Assembly (NCBI GenBank): GCA_031296305.1 | Contig: JARLFZ010000001.1 | Location: 62,001-126,000 of the forward strand | DNA: 64,000 nucleotides | Reading direction: 5' to 3' | Source of the DNA: Occallatibacter sp. | GTDB taxonomy: Bacteria > Acidobacteriota > Terriglobia > Terriglobales > Acidobacteriaceae | Shown here: positions 44,690-52,973 of the stretch, piece by piece | Position numbering within the stretch: position 1 is the first letter of the stretch | How the letters are laid out: the number at the start of each line of letters is the position of its first letter | Notes under the pieces: generated by a model | Told to the model about the DNA's origin: nothing | What the model saw: only the letters and a program-made list of their open reading frames with translations | Databases searched by the model: none | Made by a program: the position numbers and the translations under genes

Positions 44690-45654
44690 GCGGCTCCCCC
44701 GGAGACTTCGCTCGCTGCCGCAAGCAGTGGACCCGCGCCGGCTTCCATCAGCATCGCGGCAACCTCGCGGCCGAGCGCTCCGGGATCACCGTTGTCGCGC
44801 ACGCTTCGATGGTAAACGCGCACGGTGGTGCCGCTTTCCGGACTGGCAACGACGCCGAAAACCTCATCGTGCGCTCGGATTTCGCCTTTACTTTCCCACG
44901 CCTCAAATGGCACCTGACGGCAGTGAATCCCGATAGGCACCTGGCAACCACCGCCCAGCGCAGCCAACGCTGCCCGCTCCACCGCGACGGCGAAGCGCGT
45001 ATCGGCGTGATCGAGAAAACTCACCGCATCGATAGTCGCAGCATCGTCGTTACGCGTCTCAATTCCGAGCGCGCCCTGACCGGCGGCAGGACAGAACTCT
45101 TCAGGCGAGAGCCGCTCGCGCACCCAATCGGTACGACCCAGGCGGTCGAGCCCTGCCGCGGCCAGCAGAATCGCTTCCACCTGCCCCTCGGCCAGCTTGC
45201 GCAGTCGTGTATCAACATTGCCGCGAAACTCCACCAAATCGAGGTCAGGGCGCAGCGCCTTCAACTGCGCGCGGCGTCGCTGGCTGCTGGTGCCCACGCG
45301 CGCGCCCAGCGGCAGTGCCGCGAGATTGGCATGGTTGATGGAAACGAATACGTCGCGCGGATCGACGCGCACCGGCGTGGCCGCGAGCGTAAATGGTTCC
45401 GGCAATTCGGTCGGCAGATCTTTAAGCGAATGCACGGCGAGATCGACGCGACCGTCGGCCAACGCCTCCTCAATTTCCTTGGTGAACATTCCCTTGGAAC
45501 CGACCTGCGCGAACGCGACTTCCTGCAAACGGTCGCCAGTGGTTTTGATGATTTCGATTTCGACGTCGTGGCCCTCGACACGCAGCAATCCGGCAATGTG
45601 ATTTGCCTGCCAAAGCGCGAGTTGCGATCCACGGCTCCCGATGCGCAGCTTCAT
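44686..45654 (-). CDS. hemC: Hydroxymethylbilane synthase (porphobilinogen deaminase)
   Basis: 322 residues. RIGSRGSQLALWQA at the start, VHSLKDLPTELP in the active-site region, and the cofactor cysteine in ALGGGCQVPIG (Cys237), to which dipyrromethane is attached, identify it. It polymerises four porphobilinogens. It overlaps hemA upstream and hemD downstream by four bases each, so all three are translationally coupled. Confidence 0.96.
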   Translation of the reverse strand: MKLRIGSRGSQLALWQANHIAGLLRVEGHDVEIEIIKTTGDRLQEVAFAQVGSKGMFTKEIEEALADGRVDLAVHSLKDLPTELPEPFTLAATPVRVDPRDVFVSINHANLAALPLGARVGTSSQRRRAQLKALRPDLDLVEFRGNVDTRLRKLAEGQVEAILLAAAGLDRLGRTDWVRERLSPEEFCPAAGQGALGIETRNDDAATIDAVSFLDHADTRFAVAVERAALAALGGGCQVPIGIHCRQVPFEAWESKGEIRAHDEVFGVVASPESGTTVRVYHRSVRDNGDPGALGREVAAMLMEAGAGPLLAAASEVSGGAA

Positions 45655-47051
45655 CGGCGTGCCCTCAAGCGACCTTCAAAGACTTTCATGTTGATAACAC
45701 GCTTGCTCTCGGAGTCCTCGGTATTCGGGGTTTCCGGTTCCGGCTTCCCCGCCGGTTCACTCGCAGCTTGAGCCTCAACCGGGGCAGCCGCCGACACCGA
45801 CCACTCGTCGCAGAGCGCCTCGAGGCGGGACTCGTCGCCATCGCGCGCCGCTTGCTTGATCGCCTGCATGGGCGGATGCAAAAACTTGTTCACCAATCCC
45901 CGCGTCAGCGCTTCGACGGCGGCCAACTGCTCGGCTGAAAGCGTGCCCAGCCGGTTGTGAATCCGCTCCATCTCGGCCACGCGAATTTCCTCGGCCTTTC
46001 TTTGAAGCGCAACAATCGCCGGCGCAACATTGACGGTCCGTTGCCGCAAGTGGAAGCGCTCCACCTCCGCGGCGATCAGCGTCTCCGCGTCGACCGCCTG
46101 GCGGCTGCGCTCTTCCATGTGCGACGCAGCCACTTGCTGCAGGTCGTCGATATCGTAGACGAAGATGCCGTCGAGCTCGTTCATCTCCGGGTCGACGTCG
46201 CGCGGCACAGCGATGTCGATGAAGAACATGGGCCGGTTGCGTCGCTTCTGCAGGAAGGCCTGCCCGTGCTCGCGCCGGAAGATTGGATGCGGCGCGCCCG
46301 TGGAACTGATGACAATGTCGGCGCGGCTGGCGGCTTCGTAGAGCTGTGCGAAGTCGATGACCTGGGGCACCACCACGCCGGAAAACTCGTCGGCCATGCG
46401 CCGCGCGCGCTCGGCGGTGCGATTGCTGACCAGGATGGCGCCCGCACCCTGCTGCACAAGATGCCGCGCGGCGATTTCGCTCATTTTTCCCGCGCCCACC
46501 AGAAAAACCGTGCGTCCTTCAAGCGAACCGAAGATCTTGCGCGCCAGATCGACGGCAACGGAGGCGATAGAAACCGAATTCGATCCGATTCCTGTCTCGC
46601 TGCGCGCCCTTTTCGCCGCCGCAAACGCGCTTTGCAGCAGATGTTCCAATTGGCCCGAGACGGTTCCTGCGGCCCGCGCCACGGCGAAAGCTTCTTTCAC
46701 CTGGCCCAGAATCTGCGGCTCACCCACCACCATCGAGTCGAGGCTAGCGGCCATGCGAAACAGGTGACTCACAGCTTCTTTGTCGTGGTACTCGTAGAGA
46801 TGCGGCGCAAGCACTTGGGCGTCGATGCCGAAGTAGCTCGACAGGAAACCAGCGACCGGCACATCGGGGCCCTCGATGGCGGTTACGAGCTCCACGCGGT
46901 TGCAAGTGGAGACGATCATGCACTCTGCGACTCCCGGCGTCGCAGCCAACGCGCGGGTGGTCTCGGCCAGGTCGTCGCGGCCGATGGCGATCTTCTCCCG
47001 CAGCGCGATGGGCGCCGTCTTGTGGTTCACGCCAATGAGTGCGAGTGTCAT
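45651..47051 (-). CDS. hemA: Glutamyl-tRNA reductase
   Basis: 466 residues from the ATG at 47049-47051, which overlaps the upstream membrane-protein stop by four bases; an 84-codon upstream extension is that gene read in another frame. LIGVNHKTAPIALRE opens the catalytic domain, Cys50 in STCNRVE is the nucleophile, GVGKM-like VGAGKMSEIAA is the NADPH site, and a C-terminal dimerisation domain follows. About 55 extra Ala/Pro/Glu-rich residues are at the end. It makes glutamate-1-semialdehyde, the first committed and usually the regulated step of heme synthesis. Confidence 0.95.
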   Translation of the reverse strand: MTLALIGVNHKTAPIALREKIAIGRDDLAETTRALAATPGVAECMIVSTCNRVELVTAIEGPDVPVAGFLSSYFGIDAQVLAPHLYEYHDKEAVSHLFRMAASLDSMVVGEPQILGQVKEAFAVARAAGTVSGQLEHLLQSAFAAAKRARSETGIGSNSVSIASVAVDLARKIFGSLEGRTVFLVGAGKMSEIAARHLVQQGAGAILVSNRTAERARRMADEFSGVVVPQVIDFAQLYEAASRADIVISSTGAPHPIFRREHGQAFLQKRRNRPMFFIDIAVPRDVDPEMNELDGIFVYDIDDLQQVAASHMEERSRQAVDAETLIAAEVERFHLRQRTVNVAPAIVALQRKAEEIRVAEMERIHNRLGTLSAEQLAAVEALTRGLVNKFLHPPMQAIKQAARDGDESRLEALCDEWSVSAAAPVEAQAASEPAGKPEPETPNTEDSESKRVINMKVFEGRLRARR

Positions 47052-47881
47052 TGGGGACCGAACCTGTGCACCTGGCTGAAGAAGTTGACTGCCCAAACCA
47101 CCATCATCACGACCAGCGCGCCGCCGGAAACATAGGCTGCCCTGCGGCCGCGCATTCCTACGCGGATGCGAAGCAGAAGGAGCGTCGCGTAAACAATCCA
47201 CATGACAAAGGAAGCAACGATATTGGGATCGAGATAATAGGCAGCGCCCAGCGAGGTTTCCTGCACCAGGACAGCTCCAAGTAGCAGACCCACGGTCATG
47301 CACGGAAAGCCGAATTCAAGGGTGGCCGAAGCGAGGCGCTCGAGCGTGTCGAGCGCCGGCAGCCAGTCGAGTGGAGACAATCCCCCTTTGCCGGGTTTCG
47401 GCTTGGACTTGATGCGCCGCTCCTGCACCAGGTAGAGCATCGACGACAGCAAACTGAAGCAAAGAGCCGCATAGGCCAGCAATAAGGCGATAATGTGCGC
47501 TACCAGCCAGCTCATCCAAACTCGCTGCGAGGGAAAACGGTAGCGATCCGCCCCCAGCGAGGGGATGAATACGAGGAAGAACGTCGCCGGCAAGGCAAAG
47601 ATTCCCAGGGAGATGGCATCGTAGAGCCACCAGGCAAGAAAGAACAAGCCGGCCACGGCAAAGCCCAGCAGCGACTCAATCTCGCGCACGCCTACCGGCA
47701 TCAGGCGATGCGCCTGCACCAACATTTCGACCACGGAGACAAAATGAAAGAAAAAGGCCATTCCGCCCATGTGGACGCAGGTCTTGCGCCAGGGCAAGGA
47801 TTTTGAGAGCACAGCGGGGAAGATGGCGACACATCCGCCGGCATACAAAATAGCCGCAACTCGTAGCCAAAGCAGATACAT
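47048..47881 (-). CDS. CcsA/HemX-type membrane protein
   Basis: 277 residues with about eight transmembrane helices and the cytochrome-c-assembly family layout. The usual tryptophan-rich heme-handling loop is not intact: the region reads SLGAAYYLDPN instead of a W-G-x-Y-W-x-W-D-P motif, which is the pattern of HemX, a membrane protein that lowers HemA levels in Bacillus, rather than of CcsA proper. It is the first gene of the heme operon and overlaps hemA by four bases. I take the ATG at 47881; an earlier in-frame start would overlap a Crp/Fnr-like palindrome. Confidence 0.82.
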   Translation of the reverse strand: MYLLWLRVAAILYAGGCVAIFPAVLSKSLPWRKTCVHMGGMAFFFHFVSVVEMLVQAHRLMPVGVREIESLLGFAVAGLFFLAWWLYDAISLGIFALPATFFLVFIPSLGADRYRFPSQRVWMSWLVAHIIALLLAYAALCFSLLSSMLYLVQERRIKSKPKPGKGGLSPLDWLPALDTLERLASATLEFGFPCMTVGLLLGAVLVQETSLGAAYYLDPNIVASFVMWIVYATLLLLRIRVGMRGRRAAYVSGGALVVMMVVWAVNFFSQVHRFGPQ

Positions 47882-47912
47882 GGCAGCTCTTACCTTAAAG
47901 GCGTTACCGATA

Positions 47913-47935
47913 AGTATACTGTGATGCAAATCACC
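47913..47935 (-). promoter_or_regulatory. Crp/Fnr-like palindrome and -10 before the heme operon
   Basis: GTGAT-GCAA-ATCAC (47921-47934; TGTGATGCAAATCACC overall) lies about 40 bases upstream of the ccsA-like start codon. On the minus strand a TATACT hexamer (47913-47918) directly follows it. If that is the -10, the palindrome falls in the promoter spacer, where a bound protein would repress. The same palindrome class precedes two small genes at 48426 and 49903. Confidence 0.55.
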
Positions 47936-48130
47936 TTGCGGGCCCGGAGCGCGGAGGGGCTGACGCTATGCCCTCAAGAACAAGGGGGGTTGATTCGTGC
48001 TGTGGGCGCGAATTTCCAAGGCTGCGTTCGGCCGGGTGAAGGTGCGCAAAGGAATTGACTCATCCATCACGCGTGAACGCGATGCTTTGAGCCAGCCCCG
48101 GGCGAGCCGTCGAGCGACGCCTTGAGAACC

Positions 48131-48358
48131 TCAGAAACCAGATCTGGAAAATCCCCCTCCTGCAACCTCGCGCAGGAACTGAGAGCCCCGCCCTAACTCG
48201 CGCTCCGGATGGACCGACAGCTCGTCCACCATTTCCCGCTGCATTTGGAGTAGATAGCTTTCCGCTTCGTAAACCAGATCGCGCAGGTTGTTGTTGCTTG
48301 CCACGCCGATCGCACGTTCAATGGCAATCAGCTTCTTTAACAGGAGAGTGTGATTCAT
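48131..48358 (-). CDS. Small helical protein of unknown function, paralog 1
   Basis: 75 residues. The first 45 form an amphipathic helical region, LLLKKLIAIERAIGVASNN followed by LRDLVYEAESYLLQMQ, nearly the same as in the protein encoded at 49640-49837 (LLQKLIAIERAVGVAHNN, LVYDAESYLLDMQ). The tail is Gly/Arg-rich and ends LREVAGGG..., similar to LREIA in the paralog. There is no signal or membrane helix. The start ATG 48356-48358 follows an AAGGGG. Its promoter carries a GTGAT-N4-ATCAC palindrome at the same distance as in the paralog. I do not recognise the family. Confidence 0.7.
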   Translation of the reverse strand: MNHTLLLKKLIAIERAIGVASNNNLRDLVYEAESYLLQMQREMVDELSVHPERELGRGSQFLREVAGGGFSRSGF

Positions 48359-48390
48359 CGGTGGGGGGCCCCTTTTAATTATCGGTGCGA

Positions 48391-48439
48391 GGGTTCCAGT
48401 GTGCCGTCGGATGCGCCCCTTGGATGTGATTTGGATCAC
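48391..48439 (-). promoter_or_regulatory. Predicted activator-dependent promoter of small gene 1
   Basis: A palindrome GTGAT-TTGG-ATCAC at 48426-48439 (plus-strand reading) centred at 48432.5. On the minus strand CACACT at 48398-48403 sits where a -10 would be if the palindrome is centred at -41.5 (start point near 48391). The 49900 promoter has CAAACT at the same place. The distance from palindrome to start codon is 67 bases. Confidence 0.6.
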
Positions 48440-48520
48440 CCGCTTTCTCGCAATCCGGCGGACCGCGGCGCATCTCCTCGGATGGCCACTATCGGCCGAA
48501 TGAAGCGCACCTCCCTCCCC

Positions 48521-48546
48521 GGCGCCTGCGTAGTGCGGGAGGCGCC
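48521..48546 (-). terminator. GC-rich hairpin downstream of the secreted protein gene
   Basis: GGCGCCT (48521-48527) and AGGCGCC (48540-48546) with partly complementary flanks (CCTCC / GGAGG) make a long GC-rich hairpin 35 bases after the minus-strand gene at 48581. There is no T-tract, so termination would have to be factor-assisted. Confidence 0.35.
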
Positions 48547-48580
48547 GCGGAGGGGGTGTCTCATACCAACGCCGTGAGCG

Positions 48581-49381
48581 TTACTGCTTCTTGGCAACGA
48601 AGGTAGAAATCCGGCCTGTGACCTTGTCGTTATCGACCACGGTCATCATCTTGCCGTTCGCCGAGACAGTCATTGTCGAAACATCGACAACTTTGCCGTC
48701 GCGCTTGTCGGTTTCCTCAATCGTATTGGCATTGATCTTCTTCAGCGAGACAGCGTTGTAGTAATGAGTACCCGTCGCAGGATAGTCGGCGCCGTCAAAC
48801 TTCGCGGTATAGGACTCACCGGTCGGCGAGGTCATCGTGAACTGATCGCCATTCGTCTTGTACGTGGTCAGCAGGGCATTGTCGCTTCCGGTCTGCTTCT
48901 GGATGATCCACTGGCCAGAGGTCGCGTGCACGCCTGCTGGCGCCACGCCGCTCCGCTTGGCAGTCGCTTCAAAGCTTATCGACGCGCTGCCATTCACGGG
49001 GTGACCGGTCGATTTGACCGTGAGGGTTTTGCCGTCGGCAGAGACCGTACGGGTCTGTTCGTAGTCGGCTTGGCCGCCCTTCTTGGTCGCGACCGAGATC
49101 GTGTGCGGATCGACGATCGTCACGCTGATCGAGTCGTACGCTTGCCCGGTAACTGCGTGATCCTGCCCGTCGGCGGCAACGTCGAATGTGGGGTTGCATG
49201 TGACGCAGTGGTACCAGCCCTGGCTGATGTAGAAAGCCAGGGGTTTCGGGCTGAACTTGGTCTGCGACAAGTCAGTCTTCCAGGTTCCGTCGAATGGGGA
49301 TTGAGCCTTGGCGGCCGTGGCAACGCAGAGCGCCACCAGGGCAATCAACGCGCCATAAACATACTGCTTCATTCTGTTCAT
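48581..49381 (-). CDS. Secreted hypothetical protein, beta-rich
   Basis: 266 residues with a signal peptide (about 1-27, ends AKAQ), then SPFDGTWKTDLSQTKFSP, an opening seen in many secreted acidobacterial proteins of unknown role, and a beta-rich body with repeated Thr/Lys/Gly strands (KTLTVKSTGHPVNG, KMMTVVDNDKVTG) reminiscent of a lipocalin-like barrel. It has CVTC as a possible disulfide or metal site. GGAGGA eight bases before the ATG at 49379-49381 decides the start over one five codons upstream. The function is unknown. Confidence 0.72.
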   Translation of the reverse strand: MNRMKQYVYGALIALVALCVATAAKAQSPFDGTWKTDLSQTKFSPKPLAFYISQGWYHCVTCNPTFDVAADGQDHAVTGQAYDSISVTIVDPHTISVATKKGGQADYEQTRTVSADGKTLTVKSTGHPVNGSASISFEATAKRSGVAPAGVHATSGQWIIQKQTGSDNALLTTYKTNGDQFTMTSPTGESYTAKFDGADYPATGTHYYNAVSLKKINANTIEETDKRDGKVVDVSTMTVSANGKMMTVVDNDKVTGRISTFVAKKQ

Positions 49382-49639
49382 CTGATCTTCCTCCATGGGG
49401 ATATTCGGATTCGGTGCTGGGGCCGGAATTCGGCACGGCAGAATCGGGGTGACCCTGCAAGCCGCAGCGATTGTACATGGACGCAGCGACGCCCGCCTAG
49501 CTTATTTCTTCATGGCAATGACGGCAGATTCACTCGTTCTTGAAACCAGCGAAGATTTTTGAGAGTTGTTTTTACGAAGTCGGCTTAACAGGCCGCACGC
49601 CATCCGAATCGCCGCAGAGGTTGAGCCCTCGCGGACTGC

Positions 49640-49837
49640 CTACGCGATTTCGCGCAGGTATGGAGTGGGCCGGGACCTTTCGCTGGCCGGCTGACTCATG
49701 GCCGCGAGCGCTTCGCACTGCATATCTAGGAGATAGCTCTCCGCGTCGTAAACCAGGCCGCGAACAGTGTTGTTGTGTGCCACTCCAACCGCACGTTCAA
49801 TCGCAATCAGCTTTTGTAGCAGAACATCGAGACTCAT
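49640..49837 (-). CDS. Small helical protein of unknown function, paralog 2
   Basis: 65 residues, MSLDVLLQKLIAIERAVGVA at the N-terminus, then HNNTVRGLVYDAESYLLDMQ and a polar tail ending YLREIA. It is clearly related to the protein at 48131-48358 over its first 40 residues and at its last few. The ATG at 49835-49837 has AAGGAG eight bases upstream; a 12-codon upstream extension is unnecessary. The promoter has a perfect 20-base palindrome. The gene lies antisense to the spurious N-terminal extension of the mutS frame. Confidence 0.72.
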   Translation of the reverse strand: MSLDVLLQKLIAIERAVGVAHNNTVRGLVYDAESYLLDMQCEALAAMSQPASERSRPTPYLREIA

Positions 49838-49867
49838 CAGTGGGTCTCCTTTGGATTTTTCGTGCGA

Positions 49868-49919
49868 GAACACCAGTTTGCCGATCTCTGCCGCTTCTGA
49901 AAGTGATCTATATCACTTT
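49868..49919 (-). promoter_or_regulatory. Predicted activator-dependent promoter of small gene 2
   Basis: A perfect palindrome AAAGTGAT-CTAT-ATCACTTT at 49900-49919, core GTGAT-N4-ATCAC centred at 49909.5. CAAACT on the minus strand (49875-49880) lies at -10 if the centre is at -41.5. The sequence around it (GGCAAACTGG, later CTCGCAC) matches the 48391 promoter (GGCACACTGG, later CTCGCAC). Confidence 0.65.
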
Positions 49920-50132
49920 AGTTGCAGGTACCGGGTTTGGCACTGCGTTGTCCTCACAGCCGTTCCACATCGCCCTGAGGCCTCGACCCTCATCCCGCTT
50001 GGATTCAGTCGGCACCTCGCAATACCTCCATTTCAGTTCGATGCAACAAGCTCTCGCGGAGTTTTAAGCCACGAATTCCACCGTCCCACCCGCTACCCTG
50101 TGGCTCACCACCGCGATAGTCTTAGAACCAGC

Positions 50133-52967
50133 GTGATCCGCGACGACTCTCAACCCCGCTCCGTGCACCTCTCTCCCCCGGGCACGACCCCGCTCCTGGA
50201 CGCAGCTCTGCCCCCACGGCCGGACGAAGTTAGTGCCTCCGTGCATGCTGGCGATGTCACTGAGCAAGAAGAGTTTGCGCTCACTTCCCTGCCCGCGGGC
50301 AGACCATCGACGGAGAAAGACTCTACGGAACTGACGCCGTTTATGCGCCAGTGGACCGCAGCCAAGAAACAGAACCCCGATGCACTGCTCTTCTTCCGCA
50401 TGGGCGACTTTTACGAGCTCTTTTATGACGACGCCGCGGTAGCCAGCCGCGAGTTGCAGCTGACGCTGACCGCGCGCGACCGGGAGCGCAGCATCCCCAT
50501 GTGCGGCGTTCCTTACCACGCCGTGGAGCAGTACCTGACGCGCCTCCTTCGCAAGGGCTATCGCATCGCTCTCTGCGATCAGATGGAAGACCCCAAGCTC
50601 ACAAAGAAAATCGTCCGGCGCGAAGTGACGCGGGTGCTTTCCCCGGGAACGGCCCTCGACGCTGGACTAGGGCAGGAACAGAACAACTTTCTCGCGGCGC
50701 TTTACGAAGCAACGCCCAAAAGCGCCCGCGCCAGCGAAACGGTGTACGCGCTGGCGCTGCTGGATGTTTCGACGGGCGAGTTTCGCACCGCGGAGTTTCG
50801 CGGCACGGATGCCCGGGCGCAAGCCATCGATGCGCTGCTGCTGGCCGCTCCCAGCGAGGTGCTTGTCGCCGCGAGCGCGGAACTTCCGGCCCAACTGGAG
50901 AGGATTCCGGCGCGCACGCGGGTTGAGGACTGGGTGTGGACGCCCGAATTTGCGGTCCCGCTTGTCGAGCGTCAATTGAATGTGCGTTCGCTCGAGGGAT
51001 TCGGCCTGAACGGCCACGAGCCTGCGGCGATTGCGGCCGGAGCGGTACTGCACTACGTCCGCACCACGCAAAAGAATGAAGCTCTGCACATCGATTCGCT
51101 GAAATTCGAGGAGCATTCGACGGCCCTGGAGCTGGATCAGGTGACGGTCCGCAACCTCGAATTAGTGGAGCCTCTATTTTCCGGCCAGGATGACCGCGTC
51201 ACGCTATTTCGCACCCTCGACGTCTGCCTGACGCCGATGGGCAAGCGGCTACTGCGGGCAACCATTCTGCGACCATTGAACGCCGCGCCGGAGATCGGCG
51301 CGCGCTACGAAGCTGTCGCCGAAGCGCACGGCGACTTACTGAAGCGTGAAGAACTGCGGCGGGCGTTCGGCAGCATTCTGGATCTGGAACGCCTGCTGGC
51401 GCGAATTTCGCTCGATTCCGCTGGTCCGCGCGATGTGCGCGCGCTCGCTGCGAGCCTGGCGCGGCTTCCGGGCTTGAAAGTCGCACTCGAAGCCATGAAG
51501 GCGTCCCGATGGCGCACCCTTTCCGCGCATCTCGACACGCTCGACGACCTGACAGCGCGCATCGTGCGAACGCTGGTGGCCGAGCCGCCGCTAACGCTTG
51601 TCGATGGTGGCGCCATCGCTCCGAACATCGACGCGGAACTCGATGAGTTGCGTTCGGTTTCCTCCACAGGCCGGCAGGCCATTGCGGCCATCGAAGACCG
51701 CGAGCGGCAACGCACCGGCATCGCATCGTTGAAGGTGCGCTATAACTCAGTCTTCGGTTATTACATCGAAATCACCAAGGCAAACCTCGCGCTGGCTCCC
51801 GCTGACTACGAGCGCAAGCAAACGCTTGTGAATGCTGAGCGCTTCACTACGCCGGAACTGAAGGACTACGAACGCAAAATTCTTACGGCGCACGACCGCT
51901 GCATCGAAATCGAAAAGCGCATCTTTGCCGAGCTGAGAAAGTTCGTTCTAGAGAGCGCCGGCCGCATCCGCCGCAGTTCCGCAGTCGTGGCCGAAGCGGA
52001 CTTGCTGGCATGTTTTGCCCACCTGGCCGCGGCACGGCGTTATGTGCGTCCGCAACTGGTCGAGGAGCCGGTGCTGGAGGCTGTGGCGGCGAGGCATCCG
52101 GTGATCGAGCAGTGGATGGAAGAGACGCGCGAGGGGCGTTTCATCGCCAACGATCTCTATCTCTCCGCCCTTGAAGAATCTCTTCCAAAAAGTGAAAGCG
52201 CGCAAGCGCCGAGCCTGCTGCTGGTGACTGGGCCTAACATGGGCGGCAAGAGCACTTATCTGCGGCAGGCAGCGATGCTGGTGCTGATGGCGCAGATGGG
52301 CAGTTTCGTTCCCGCCGACTCAATGCGCTTCGGCCTGGTCGATCGCATTTACACGCGCATCGGCGCCAGCGACAATGTGGCCCGCGGCCGTTCGACTTTT
52401 ATGGTCGAAATGACGGAGACCGCAACCATCCTGAACACGGCAACCAGTCGCTCGCTGATCCTGCTCGACGAGATGGGCCGCGGAACCGCGACCTTCGACG
52501 GGCTCTCGCTGGCCTGGGCGACGGTGGAATTTCTGCATGCCGAAGTAGGCGCGCGCACTCTGTTTGCCACGCACTATCACGAACTCACCATGCTCGCGGA
52601 GAAGTTGCAGCGCGTGCGCAATTTGCGTGTGGGCGTGAAAGAGACGGCAAGCGGCATCGTGTTTCTGCACAACATTGAGCCCGGCGCGGCCAGCAAAAGC
52701 TACGGCATTGAAGTGGCGCGGCTGGCCGGACTGCCAGCAGCGGTGATCGAGCGCGCCAAGAACGTGCTGCGCCAGCACGAAAAGCAGGAGCGGCAGAGCG
52801 TGCAGGTAGAAACGGAGCCGGACCCAATGCAGATGACGATCTTCACGCCGCTGTCGCAGAGGATAGTGGATCGCATTGAGGCCACGGACGTGAACTCGTT
52901 GACGCCACTGCAAGCGCTGAACCTGCTTGAAGAGCTGCAACAGGAACTAAAGAAGAACAGGGACTGA
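50133..52967 (+). CDS. mutS: DNA mismatch repair protein MutS
   Basis: About 944 residues. The mismatch-recognition domain begins TPFMRQWTAAKKQNPDALLFFRMGDFYELF (in part), with the Phe-x-Glu pair in DFYELF; the ATPase has TGPNMGGKSTYLRQ (Walker A), LILLDEMGRGTATFDG (Walker B) and the ATHYHELT switch. The start is uncertain: I see no ribosome-binding site, and give GTG 50133; GTG 50163 and GTG 50241 are alternatives, all leaving an unconserved N-terminal tail. The frame is open to 49767, but there it overlaps an antisense gene. nagZ follows after six bases; MutL is not in the window. Confidence 0.93.
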   Translation: MIRDDSQPRSVHLSPPGTTPLLDAALPPRPDEVSASVHAGDVTEQEEFALTSLPAGRPSTEKDSTELTPFMRQWTAAKKQNPDALLFFRMGDFYELFYDDAAVASRELQLTLTARDRERSIPMCGVPYHAVEQYLTRLLRKGYRIALCDQMEDPKLTKKIVRREVTRVLSPGTALDAGLGQEQNNFLAALYEATPKSARASETVYALALLDVSTGEFRTAEFRGTDARAQAIDALLLAAPSEVLVAASAELPAQLERIPARTRVEDWVWTPEFAVPLVERQLNVRSLEGFGLNGHEPAAIAAGAVLHYVRTTQKNEALHIDSLKFEEHSTALELDQVTVRNLELVEPLFSGQDDRVTLFRTLDVCLTPMGKRLLRATILRPLNAAPEIGARYEAVAEAHGDLLKREELRRAFGSILDLERLLARISLDSAGPRDVRALAASLARLPGLKVALEAMKASRWRTLSAHLDTLDDLTARIVRTLVAEPPLTLVDGGAIAPNIDAELDELRSVSSTGRQAIAAIEDRERQRTGIASLKVRYNSVFGYYIEITKANLALAPADYERKQTLVNAERFTTPELKDYERKILTAHDRCIEIEKRIFAELRKFVLESAGRIRRSSAVVAEADLLACFAHLAAARRYVRPQLVEEPVLEAVAARHPVIEQWMEETREGRFIANDLYLSALEESLPKSESAQAPSLLLVTGPNMGGKSTYLRQAAMLVLMAQMGSFVPADSMRFGLVDRIYTRIGASDNVARGRSTFMVEMTETATILNTATSRSLILLDEMGRGTATFDGLSLAWATVEFLHAEVGARTLFATHYHELTMLAEKLQRVRNLRVGVKETASGIVFLHNIEPGAASKSYGIEVARLAGLPAAVIERAKNVLRQHEKQERQSVQVETEPDPMQMTIFTPLSQRIVDRIEATDVNSLTPLQALNLLEELQQELKKNRD

Positions 52968-52973
52968 GGGACT

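Noticed and set aside
45957-47135. 392-codon plus-strand frame over hemA
   Set aside because: hemA is unambiguous on the other strand; this frame is His/Arg-rich noise.
49767-50132. Extension of the mutS frame upstream
   Set aside because: It runs antisense through the small gene at 49640-49837 and its palindromic promoter, has low-quality composition and no conserved MutS sequence.
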